A DNA stretch of 27,850 nucleotides from Bacillota bacterium (lineage in GTDB: Bacteria; Bacillota; Bacilli; Bacillales; Cytobacillaceae): contig JAEWDX010000285.1 in the NCBI GenBank assembly GCA_023389895.1, forward strand, positions 1 to 27,850, read 5' to 3'. This document shows positions 14,022 to 21,965 of the stretch, in pieces. The position numbers and the translations under genes are program-made. How positions within the stretch are numbered: the stretch's first letter is position 1; the number at the start of each line of letters is the position of its first letter. The notes below the pieces were generated by a model that saw nothing but the letters and a program-made list of their open reading frames with translations, made no database searches and was not told where the DNA came from.

Positions 14022-15047
14022 TTGGATAAAATTCTAGAAGTTAAGAATCTCGTTACTGGTTATCAAGGCAAAGACGGTTTTATAAGAGCTGTTGATGGAG
14101 TTTCCTTTGATATGAAAAGAGGAGAAACCATCTGTATTGTAGGCGAATCAGGGAGTGGAAAAAGTGTTACCTCTATGAGTATTATGCGTCTCGTTGAATA
14201 TGAAAATGGGAAGATACTCAATGGGGAAATTAGCTTTAATGATGAAGAACTCACAACTAAAAATAATAATGAGATGAGACAAGTAAGGGGATCAAAGATA
14301 TCGATGATTTTCCAAGAGCCTTTAACTGCTCTTAACCCCGTTTTTACAATTGGCAAACAAATTGCAGAAGCCATTCATTTTCATCAGCCGATTAGTAAGA
14401 GAGACGCTTTGGATCAGGCAGAAGAACTTGTTCGTCTTGTAGGAATTTCAGATCCTAAGGCTCGCTTGAAACAATACCCACATGAACTATCAGGAGGGAT
14501 GAGGCAAAGGGTAATGATTGCGATTGCATTAGCATCTGAGCCTGAGCTTCTAATTGCCGATGAACCAACAACAGCCTTAGATGTTACCATAGAGGCTCAA
14601 ATATTAGAATTATTACGCAAATTACGTAAAGAGCGGAATATGTCGATTCTTCTTATTACTCATGATATTGGGGTAGCTGCTGAAATGGCCAATCGAATCA
14701 TTATTATGTACGCTGGTAAAATCATGGAAATAGCCGATGCGCAGAATATTTTTGATCAACCATTACATCCATATTCAAAAGGATTATTGGAGTCGATCCC
14801 CAAAATGAATGGTCAGCGTGGAATTCCTTTGAAATCTATTAAAGGGTCAATTCCAAGTTTGAATGAAGTTCCAAATGGATGTCGTTTTTCTCCTCGCTGT
14901 CCATTTGCAACAGATAAATGCCATAATGAGGAACCCTATTTAGAAAATAGAGGTGATAGACAAGTTGCCTGTTGGCATGTGGATGATCTAATCGAAAAGA
15001 ACTTACTTAATATTGATGAAGAAGGAGGTGTATCCATTGAATCTTAA
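14022..15047 (+). CDS. Peptide ABC transporter ATPase, OppD/DppD type
   Basis: This is one of the two ATPases of an oligo- or dipeptide importer, 341 residues. Walker A is GESGSGKS (41-48), the signature LSGGMRQR is at 156-163, Walker B LLIADE at 176-181, and the switch His is in LITHDIG. The C-terminal oligopeptide extension holds the conserved cysteine cluster NGCRFSPRCPFATDKC and later VACW, which in DppD relatives can ligate an iron-sulfur cluster. The start is TTG 14022, set by AGAGGAGGG six bases upstream. Its end overlaps the next ATPase gene by 11 bases. Confidence 0.92.
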   Translation: MDKILEVKNLVTGYQGKDGFIRAVDGVSFDMKRGETICIVGESGSGKSVTSMSIMRLVEYENGKILNGEISFNDEELTTKNNNEMRQVRGSKISMIFQEPLTALNPVFTIGKQIAEAIHFHQPISKRDALDQAEELVRLVGISDPKARLKQYPHELSGGMRQRVMIAIALASEPELLIADEPTTALDVTIEAQILELLRKLRKERNMSILLITHDIGVAAEMANRIIIMYAGKIMEIADAQNIFDQPLHPYSKGLLESIPKMNGQRGIPLKSIKGSIPSLNEVPNGCRFSPRCPFATDKCHNEEPYLENRGDRQVACWHVDDLIEKNLLNIDEEGGVSIES

Positions 15048-16083
15048 TCAAGAGGGCTATTTTTCTAGCAATACAGAACCACTTCTTAGAATCGAAAACT
15101 TGAAAAAGCATTTTCCAATTAAAGGAGGTGGCTACTTTAGTAAAGAAAAAAAGGTAGTAAAGGCTGTTGACGATGTATCTTTTCATATTTACAAAGGGGA
15201 GACATTAGGTCTTGTTGGTGAATCTGGTTGTGGAAAGTCTACCCTTGGTAGAAATATTTTGAGATTGCAAGAGCCAACTGATGGTCAGGTTTTTTTTAAT
15301 AATACTAATATATTATTGTATAAAAACCATGAACTTCGAAAGCTTCGAAAACAAATGCAAATAATCTATCAGGATCCATTTGGTTCCCTAAATCCCCGTT
15401 TTACAATTGGTCAAGTAATCGGTGAAATGTATGAAATTCATGGAATTGCTAAGGGTACTGAAAAAGAAAAGAAAGTAAAGGAAATGCTCGAACTTGTTGG
15501 ACTTGATCCTAGTCGCTACAACAGTTATCCACATGAATTTTCTGGAGGGCAGCGACAAAGAGTTGGAATTGCAAGAGCCCTAGCTTTAAATCCAGAGTTT
15601 GTTGTGGCTGATGAACCTGTATCAGCACTCGATGTTTCAGTCCAATCACAAGTTATCAATCTACTTATGAAACTAAAAAAAGATCTAGGTTTAACTTTAC
15701 TGTTTATTGCGCACGGACTAAATGTTGTTAGGCATATATCAGATCGAGTTGGAGTCATGTATTTAGGAAAACTCGTTGAACTTTCGGAAACAGATAATAT
15801 CTTCAAAAGTCCGGCTCATCCATATACGGCAGCACTTTTATCGACTGTTCCTGAAGCAGATCCACGATTAAAAAAAGAACGTATTGTTTTAAAAGGTGAA
15901 GTACCTTCTCCGGCAAATCCACCATCCGGTTGCCGTTTTAGAACAAGATGCCCACTCGCAACGGAACGATGTAAAAATGAATTACCACAATTAGTAGAAG
16001 TACGAAGTAGCCACTATGTCGCTTGCCATTACCCACTTAAAGAAGGACAAGCTCTTAAAGATGCGATTCTTTTAAAGAACTAG
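15037..16083 (+). CDS. Peptide ABC transporter ATPase, OppF/DppF type
   Basis: This is the second ATPase of the importer, 348 residues from TTG 15037. AAGGAGGTG (15022-15030) sits correctly for this start, while the longer frame from ATG 15013 has no site. Walker A is GESGCGKST (61-69), the signature FSGGQRQR, and Walker B FVVADEPVSALD. The C-terminal cysteine cluster SGCRFRTRCPLATERC and VACH is present. An oddity is that the H-loop reads FIAHGLNVV, with Gly in the place where the family has Asp (HDL); the catalytic His itself is kept. It pairs with the preceding OppD-type ATPase and overlaps it by 11 bases. Confidence 0.92.
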   Translation: MNLNQEGYFSSNTEPLLRIENLKKHFPIKGGGYFSKEKKVVKAVDDVSFHIYKGETLGLVGESGCGKSTLGRNILRLQEPTDGQVFFNNTNILLYKNHELRKLRKQMQIIYQDPFGSLNPRFTIGQVIGEMYEIHGIAKGTEKEKKVKEMLELVGLDPSRYNSYPHEFSGGQRQRVGIARALALNPEFVVADEPVSALDVSVQSQVINLLMKLKKDLGLTLLFIAHGLNVVRHISDRVGVMYLGKLVELSETDNIFKSPAHPYTAALLSTVPEADPRLKKERIVLKGEVPSPANPPSGCRFRTRCPLATERCKNELPQLVEVRSSHYVACHYPLKEGQALKDAILLKN

Positions 16084-16167
16084 AATAAAAGAGCTTTGAA
16101 TTGTAAGAATATTATAACTTTTTGAGTTATGTATGTTTAAAATATATGTTAAAAAGGAGATTTTAAG

Positions 16168-17388
16168 ATGACACAAATTACAAAGCAAGGAAACAAGAAA
16201 ATATATGACGGATACAAATCTTTCCAGTATTTAGAAGCTGGTGTGGATTATAAAGAGTACAAATTATCGAAAGAAAATGACCGAGTAGCCCCTTACGTTT
16301 ATCCAGTATCTGTAGATGAGGAAGAAAAGGTTCAACAAATATTTGAAGAAGATTATATCGTTTCTATGCATGAACATACATTTGTGATGCCAGAAAATTT
16401 ACAAGAATTTTATGAGTTTAGACGTCAAGGTCGGGATTGGACAGGCTTTGAAGCTCTAAGCCAATCTGGATTAGATGTAATATTTGAGAACTTTATGGAT
16501 GGTACTGCGATGATTACTTCCCAAGCGGGATGGAAATGGTCAGATGTCATTCATGATTTAGGTATTCGTTTTAGTGATATTGCTCATCAAGACATGGTCA
16601 TAAAGGCCGAACGTATTGCAGACCTGTATCGAGCAAAAAAAGAAGGGAAAATCGCTTTTGTTGGTGCATTAGAGTCCTCGACAATGATCGAAAATGAACT
16701 TGATAGACTGGATGTTTTATACGGTTTTGGTATCCGAACGATGGGGATTGTTTACTCAGAGGCGAACCAATTAGGTGCCGGTTTAAGAGAGCCTAACGAT
16801 GGCGGGTTAACGGTATTTGGTAAACAAGCTGTTCGGCGTATGAATAAGCTTGGAATCACGATTGACGTTTCTCATGCAGGTGATAAAACTTCATTAGATA
16901 CAATTGAAGCAAGCGAAAAACCAGTTACGATTAATCATGCCGGGGCACGTGCTCTATGGAATACAAAACGCTTAAAGCCAGACGATGTTCTCAAGGCTTG
17001 TGCAGAAAAAGGAGGAGTTATTGGGATAGAGGCTGCTCCGCATTCAACGATTACCCTTAATCATCCAGCCCACAATATCGAATCTTTTATGGAGCATTTT
17101 GAGTATACAGCAAATTTAGTTGGGATTGACCATGTGGCATTTGGCCCTGATACTCTGTTTGGTGATCATGTGGGCATCCACGATCTTCTATCTGGCCAGC
17201 TATCAATCAAGAGTGCTCAAATGCCGAACTTACAAAAGGTGGAATATGTTAAAGGGCTCGAAAATCCAGCAGAATGTTTTCCTAATATTGTTCGCTGGTT
17301 AGTGAAGAGGGGTTATAGCCGCGAAGATATTCGGAAAGTTGTAGGCGGCAACATACTCCGAGTGCTAGAAGCCACTTGGGCAAAATAA
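16168..17388 (+). CDS. Peptidase M19 (membrane dipeptidase-like) metalloenzyme
   Basis: This 406-residue amidohydrolase-fold protein is of the renal dipeptidase family, whose members use two zinc ions to cleave dipeptides, often with tolerance for D-residues. Ligand positions can be followed: His68-x-His70 in SMHEHT, Glu169 in VGALESS, His236 in DVSHAGDK and His257 in INHAGARAL, with Asp328 in HVAFGPD and the family ending GGNILRVLE. The oddity is that the first motif is HEH where the family normally has HxD. It is also about 80 residues longer than many M19 enzymes, with an N-terminal extension of some 60. No signal peptide is seen, so it is cytoplasmic, acting on imported substrate. It lies between the transporter ATPases and the binding protein; the ribosome binding site is AAAGGAG. 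Confidence 0.85.
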   Translation: MTQITKQGNKKIYDGYKSFQYLEAGVDYKEYKLSKENDRVAPYVYPVSVDEEEKVQQIFEEDYIVSMHEHTFVMPENLQEFYEFRRQGRDWTGFEALSQSGLDVIFENFMDGTAMITSQAGWKWSDVIHDLGIRFSDIAHQDMVIKAERIADLYRAKKEGKIAFVGALESSTMIENELDRLDVLYGFGIRTMGIVYSEANQLGAGLREPNDGGLTVFGKQAVRRMNKLGITIDVSHAGDKTSLDTIEASEKPVTINHAGARALWNTKRLKPDDVLKACAEKGGVIGIEAAPHSTITLNHPAHNIESFMEHFEYTANLVGIDHVAFGPDTLFGDHVGIHDLLSGQLSIKSAQMPNLQKVEYVKGLENPAECFPNIVRWLVKRGYSREDIRKVVGGNILRVLEATWAK

Positions 17389-17412
17389 ATAAATTGGAGA
17401 GGGTAGATAAAA

Positions 17413-19056
17413 ATGAAGAAAAGTAAATGGACATATATACTAAGTACTCTATTGCTTTCCACCGTGCTTCTTGCGGCATGTTCCTATGGGGGAGAAAGTA
17501 ATACTTCAAGTGGAGAAAGCAAACAAGAAAACGGAAATGGTTCAGGAAATGGAACTAAAAAAGGTGGAAAAGTCTCAATCCCGATTGTTGCTGACCCAAC
17601 ATTTAATCCTTGGCATCCAAATGCTTATGCTGAATCAAATGTTATCAACAGGGTGTTGTTCTCAGGCTTGACACAGCCTAGTAAAGATTTGGCACCTGCA
17701 CCTGATTTAGCAACAAAATGGGAGGTATCAGAAGACGGTCTCGAATGGACTTTCTCTTTAAGAAATGATGTTTTTTGGCATGATGGTGAAAAATTCACTG
17801 CAGAGGATGTCGCATTTACGTTTAATAAAATCGCATTAAACAAGGAGTTAGGAGCAAATAATGCTTCTTATTTCCAAAAGGTAAAAGAAGTTCAAGCAGT
17901 GGACGAATATACAGTTAAATTCTTGATGGAAAGTCCAGTCGCAGCTTTACCAGCTTATTTAAGCTTTAATACAGAGATTCTTCCAAAACATATCTTTGAA
18001 GGAAAAGATCCTTGGGAATTAACCTCATTCAACAAAAAAAATCCAGTAGGGACTGGTGCATTTAAATTAAAAAGCTATACTTCTGGGCAACGTGTCGTTC
18101 TTGAACGCAATGAAGATTTTTACGGAGAGACTGCATTTCTTGATGAAGTCGAATATAAAGTTCTTGCAGATGCAAATACACATGTTGCACAAATCTTAAG
18201 TGGCGAACTCTCTATTTTTGCGTTAGATGATCTCGCTGCACTTGAGCGAATTAAGAATGCTAAAGGTGTTACTGTTGATGGAAGAGAAACAACCCGTTTT
18301 TTCTGGGTTATTGTGAACCAACAAAACGAAAAGTTTCAAGATGTACGAGTTAGACAAGCAATTCTTCATGCTATTGATCGTCAAAATATTATTGATACTG
18401 TTCTTAAAGGATATGGGACAATTGCAGATGCGGGAATTGCTCCTGCACTAAAAGAGTATTATTCAGATGATGTGAAGCGGTATGAGTATGATCCGGAACG
18501 TGCAAAAGCACTTCTTGCTGAAGCTGGTTGGAAAGATACAGACGGAGATGGCATGGTCGATAAAGATGGCGAGCCGTTTAAAATCGACTTCAAAATCGGG
18601 ATTCAAGGAGACTTAGAGGCTGTTTCTCAAATGGTGCAGCAATACCTAAGGAAAGTAGGCCTTGATGTTAAATTGAATGCGATGGAGTGGAATACAATGA
18701 TTCAAGATGTTGTTGTAAATCGCGATTATGAAATGAGCTTAAACTGGTGGAGATATCCTGCTGATCCAGATTTATCGGCTTATATGCATTCTAATAGCAT
18801 TAACGGAATGAACATTCCTGCATATCAGAATGTGGAGTTAGACAAGCTGCTTGATGCAGGTGCACAGGCAAGCGATGTTGAAGAACGTAAAAAAATTTAT
18901 TTAGATGCACAAAAATTAATGGCGGAAGATCTACCGTATATATTCCTTTGGTATCCACAAGAAGCACAAGTACGTCTTGACAAACTTAAAGGAGTTCCAG
19001 AACTTGCATTTGGCGATGCTCTTCATTATATCCATGAATGGTATATCGACGAATAA
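17413..19056 (+). CDS. Peptide-binding lipoprotein, family 5 (DppA/OppA-like)
   Basis: This is the extracellular substrate-binding lipoprotein of the peptide importer, 547 residues. The signal peptide MKKSKWTYILSTLLLSTVLL is followed by AAC; the lipobox LAAC puts the lipidated Cys at 23, and a Ser/Gly/Asn-rich linker follows. The family-5 signature is visible in WTFSLRNDVFWHDGEKFTAE and DVAFTFNKI (about 115-143), and a second mark is VRQAILHAIDRQNIIDTVLK. An extended DTDGDGMVDKDG loop (about 376-387) resembles a calcium-binding loop seen in some relatives. The ligand is unknown; the operon suggests a short peptide or peptide-like compound. Confidence 0.92.
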   Translation: MKKSKWTYILSTLLLSTVLLAACSYGGESNTSSGESKQENGNGSGNGTKKGGKVSIPIVADPTFNPWHPNAYAESNVINRVLFSGLTQPSKDLAPAPDLATKWEVSEDGLEWTFSLRNDVFWHDGEKFTAEDVAFTFNKIALNKELGANNASYFQKVKEVQAVDEYTVKFLMESPVAALPAYLSFNTEILPKHIFEGKDPWELTSFNKKNPVGTGAFKLKSYTSGQRVVLERNEDFYGETAFLDEVEYKVLADANTHVAQILSGELSIFALDDLAALERIKNAKGVTVDGRETTRFFWVIVNQQNEKFQDVRVRQAILHAIDRQNIIDTVLKGYGTIADAGIAPALKEYYSDDVKRYEYDPERAKALLAEAGWKDTDGDGMVDKDGEPFKIDFKIGIQGDLEAVSQMVQQYLRKVGLDVKLNAMEWNTMIQDVVVNRDYEMSLNWWRYPADPDLSAYMHSNSINGMNIPAYQNVELDKLLDAGAQASDVEERKKIYLDAQKLMAEDLPYIFLWYPQEAQVRLDKLKGVPELAFGDALHYIHEWYIDE

Positions 19057-19078
19057 AGGAATAAATGAGAGGTGATGG

Positions 19079-19100
19079 AAGTGTGTTTTTAAGCACACTT
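19079..19100 (+). promoter_or_regulatory. Stem-loop between binding-protein and permease genes
   Basis: AAGTGTG (19079-19085) and CACACTT (19094-19100) form a 7-bp stem with an 8-base loop. It lies just after the lipoprotein gene and before the permease ribosome binding site. Such hairpins often stabilise the upstream mRNA or attenuate the rest, giving more binding protein than permease; that role is inferred. Confidence 0.5.
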
Positions 19101-19137
19101 TCATTGCTAGTATAAAGTAAAGCAAGGAGGAGATAAA

Positions 19138-20085
19138 GTGCTGAGATTTTTACTTAATCGATTGGGACAAAGTGTAATTTTATTATTTATCGTTTCACTC
19201 ATTACTTTTTTTCTTATTAACCTTGCCCCTGGCGGACCTGCTAGCACCATGAGGATGGAAGCATCTCCGGAAGAACGTCAAGCGATGATTGAAAAATTAG
19301 GACTGGATAAACCAATTTATGTTCGATACATTGATTGGATAGCAAATGCAGTTCAAGGTGACCTTGGTACATCGTTCACCTCAAGTGAGCCGGTTATTCA
19401 ACGTATTGCAGAGCGGCTTCCATATACAATTGAACTTACCGTTTTCACCATTATAATTTCAGTTATTATCGGGATCTTTTTTGGGGTTTTATCCGCAATT
19501 AAACGAGGAAAAGCTCAAGATCATGTTATTAACTTCATGAGTGTAATTGGCTTATCTGTTCCAGCATTTTGGCTGGGGCTTATGCTTATATTACTATTTT
19601 CGATTACGCTTGGTTGGCTGCCTTCATCAGGTGTAGGGGCACGTGGAGCAGATTTTAATTTATGGGGCTGGATCTCACACTTAATTTTGCCCGTCTTAAT
19701 CTTAACTACAACTGTACTGCCGAATATTGTACGTTTTACACGGTCATCCATGCTCGAAGTAATTTCTCAAAATTATATTCGCACGGTTCGAGCAAAAGGA
19801 GCAAAAGAGTCAGTCGTCCTGTATGTCCATGCACTGCGTAATGCTTTAATTCCAGTTGTTACGATAATAGGTGTGCTAATTCCACGTCTTTTAAGTGGTG
19901 CGGTTATTACTGAAGCAATTTTTGGTTGGACAGGAATCGGAACTTTAATCATTGAAGCAGCAAGAGGAAGAGATTATCCCCTTGTGATGGGAGTCACCGT
20001 TATGATTACGATTGTAGTAGTTGTTTGCAATTTATTAGTAGATCTTGTTTATTCTCGAATTGATCCAAGAGTGAAAAACGTATAA
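19138..20085 (+). CDS. Peptide ABC transporter permease, DppB/OppB type
   Basis: This 315-residue membrane protein has six predicted membrane segments, the first at about 9-29. Typical B-type features are ITFFLINLAPGGPAS near the N-terminus, LGLDKPIYVRYIDW, and the coupling loop NYIRTVRAKGAKESVVLYVH followed by ALRNALIPVVTIIG. The C-terminal ending YSRIDPRVK is classic. The start is GTG 19138, set by AAGGAGGAG. It forms the channel together with the next gene. Confidence 0.93.
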   Translation: MLRFLLNRLGQSVILLFIVSLITFFLINLAPGGPASTMRMEASPEERQAMIEKLGLDKPIYVRYIDWIANAVQGDLGTSFTSSEPVIQRIAERLPYTIELTVFTIIISVIIGIFFGVLSAIKRGKAQDHVINFMSVIGLSVPAFWLGLMLILLFSITLGWLPSSGVGARGADFNLWGWISHLILPVLILTTTVLPNIVRFTRSSMLEVISQNYIRTVRAKGAKESVVLYVHALRNALIPVVTIIGVLIPRLLSGAVITEAIFGWTGIGTLIIEAARGRDYPLVMGVTVMITIVVVVCNLLVDLVYSRIDPRVKNV

Positions 20086-20109
20086 CGAATTCTAGGGAGG
20101 TGAGATGGG

Positions 20110-21003
20110 ATGGAAGTATCTACTCAATCGAATGTTAATCGCGGACTAGCGGTACAAGTCAAAAAAAGAAAGAGTACGTTACTTAATCGACTACGTCAAA
20201 ATAAAGTCGCTTATTTTTCATTATGGTTTTTGATTGTGTTACACCTAATTGTGTTTATGGGTCCGTTAGTGTGGACAGTGAACCCAGAAGAATTACAGGA
20301 AGTAGGGGCTTTAGCTAGCTGGTCTTTACAACATCCGTTCGGCACAGATGATCTTGGTCGCGATGTATTTGCTAGAATGCTTCATGGAGGTAGAGTTACA
20401 TTATTAGTCGGTTTAGCCGCAATGCTATTCTCATTATTTATTGGTACCTTTGTCGGAGCCTTTGCTGGATTTTTTGGAAAAGTTGTAGAATCAGTATTTA
20501 TGAGAATTACAGAAGCGATGATGGCGATTCCAAATTTTTTCTTTGTTCTTGTTGCCCTAACGGTTCTTGGTACTAGCCCTCCTATGGTCATTGTGGTTAT
20601 TGCTTTATCTAGTTGGATGGAAATTGCAAGAGTTGTATATGGTGAAACGTTAAAATGGAAAGAATATGAGTTTGTTGAAGCAGCTAATGCGTCTGGTGCA
20701 AATTCAATAAGAATTTTAACGAAATATATTATTCCTCAAATTATCCCTTCTATTATTGTATCAGGGACATTAACGATTGCTGCAGCAATATTAACTGAGA
20801 GTGCCATTAGTTATCTAGGCTTGGGGATACAACCTCCAACACCAACATGGGGCAATATGCTGCAAAATTCTCAGCAATACATTTGGACAGCACCAATCCT
20901 TGGAATTTTGCCTGGGGCTGCCATTACCATCGCAGTTCTTGCTTATAATTTCCTCGGGGATGGCTTACGTGATGCGCTCGATCCTAGATTTGTAAAAAAG
21001 TAA
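20110..21003 (+). CDS. Peptide ABC transporter permease, DppC/OppC type
   Basis: This second permease subunit has 297 residues. The N-terminal cytoplasmic tail is followed by the first membrane segment (about 37-57), then HPFGTDDLGRDVFARMLHGG, the hallmark of DppC-like permeases. The coupling loop is EYEFVEAANASGANSIRILT, and the ending DGLRDALDPRF is standard. The ATG at 20110 has AGGGAGGTG upstream, 24 bases after the dppB-like stop. Confidence 0.93.
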   Translation: MEVSTQSNVNRGLAVQVKKRKSTLLNRLRQNKVAYFSLWFLIVLHLIVFMGPLVWTVNPEELQEVGALASWSLQHPFGTDDLGRDVFARMLHGGRVTLLVGLAAMLFSLFIGTFVGAFAGFFGKVVESVFMRITEAMMAIPNFFFVLVALTVLGTSPPMVIVVIALSSWMEIARVVYGETLKWKEYEFVEAANASGANSIRILTKYIIPQIIPSIIVSGTLTIAAAILTESAISYLGLGIQPPTPTWGNMLQNSQQYIWTAPILGILPGAAITIAVLAYNFLGDGLRDALDPRFVKK

Positions 21004-21020
21004 CGAAAGGAGCAATGACA

Positions 21021-21854
21021 ATGTTTATGACGATTAATGATAATGAGCTATATTATGAAATTCATGGGAACCCATATGGAGAGACTATTTTTTTCATTCA
21101 TGGGGCTCCGGGTTTAAGTGATTGCCGAGGTGATATTAAATCCTTTTCACCACTTGGTGATAAATACCGTCTTGTATTTATGGATATGCGTGGATCTGGC
21201 AGATCGGGGGGAAATCCCCCCTTTACGCATGAACAGTGGACAGCTGATATTGAGGAAATGCGGAAAACATTAGTTGGAGGTCCAATTAAAATCCTTGGAG
21301 GATCTTATGGAGGATTTCTGACGCTGGAATATGTTTTGCGATATCCCAATAATGTAACTCATGTGTTATTACGTGATACAGCCGCAGATAATAAGTTTGA
21401 TCATTTATCAGTTGACCGGGCTTTAGAGAGTAATTTGCCGGGGATAACTGAAGAGGGAATTCGTCGGTTATTTGCTGGTAAGGTAGGGTCTAATGAAGAA
21501 CTAAAGGACATGTTCACTGCGATTCAACCACTTTATACAGTTGAATTTGATGAGGAAGCAGTAAAAGCCCGGCTGGATACTATCTATTATAGATATGAAA
21601 CTCATAATTTTGCTTTTAGCTATAATAAACCCGATTTTGATCTAGTTCCTGACTTACACAAGATTTCTGTTCCTACATTAGTGACAGTAGGTAGGCATGA
21701 TTGGATTACACCGGTGGAATGCTCAGAGCTCATTGTTGAGAAGGTGCCTAATTCGAATCTTGTTGTTTTTGAAAATAGTGGACACTCTCCGCAGCAAGAA
21801 GAAAATAAGGATTATTTAAAGTTAGTTCGTGAGTTTCTTCAGACAAATGCTTAA
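21021..21854 (+). CDS. Alpha/beta hydrolase, peptidase S33 (proline iminopeptidase-like)
   Basis: This 277-residue cytoplasmic hydrolase resembles proline iminopeptidase, which removes N-terminal proline from peptides. The nucleophile elbow is GGSYGG with Ser95; Asp227 (GRHDWITP) and His255 (NSGHSPQ) complete the triad. The oxyanion region reads HGAPG (28-32), where many iminopeptidases have HGGPG, and DMRGSGRS (55-62) matches the family. The cap domain lies at about 120-205. ATG 21021 is preferred over 21015 because AAAGGAG ends only two bases before 21015. It closes the operon 17 bases after the permease, so it probably cleaves the imported compound. Another amide or ester substrate is possible. 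Confidence 0.85.
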   Translation: MFMTINDNELYYEIHGNPYGETIFFIHGAPGLSDCRGDIKSFSPLGDKYRLVFMDMRGSGRSGGNPPFTHEQWTADIEEMRKTLVGGPIKILGGSYGGFLTLEYVLRYPNNVTHVLLRDTAADNKFDHLSVDRALESNLPGITEEGIRRLFAGKVGSNEELKDMFTAIQPLYTVEFDEEAVKARLDTIYYRYETHNFAFSYNKPDFDLVPDLHKISVPTLVTVGRHDWITPVECSELIVEKVPNSNLVVFENSGHSPQQEENKDYLKLVREFLQTNA

Positions 21855-21885
21855 TTGAATGTACGTAAATTTTTAAAAATCACAA

Positions 21886-21917
21886 AAATTAGGGAACCAT
21901 TTGGGTATCCCTAATTT
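21886..21917. terminator. Terminator between S33 hydrolase and acyltransferase genes
   Basis: AAATTAGGGA (21886-21895) and TCCCTAATTT (21908-21917) form a perfect 10-bp stem. On the minus strand it is followed by TTTTG, which suits the acyltransferase transcript; on the plus strand there is no T-run, so its use by the peptide operon is less certain. Confidence 0.7.
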
Positions 21918-21965
21918 ATGATAAATATCAACATTATTTAACAAAACTTTTCTTGGAAAATCAGT

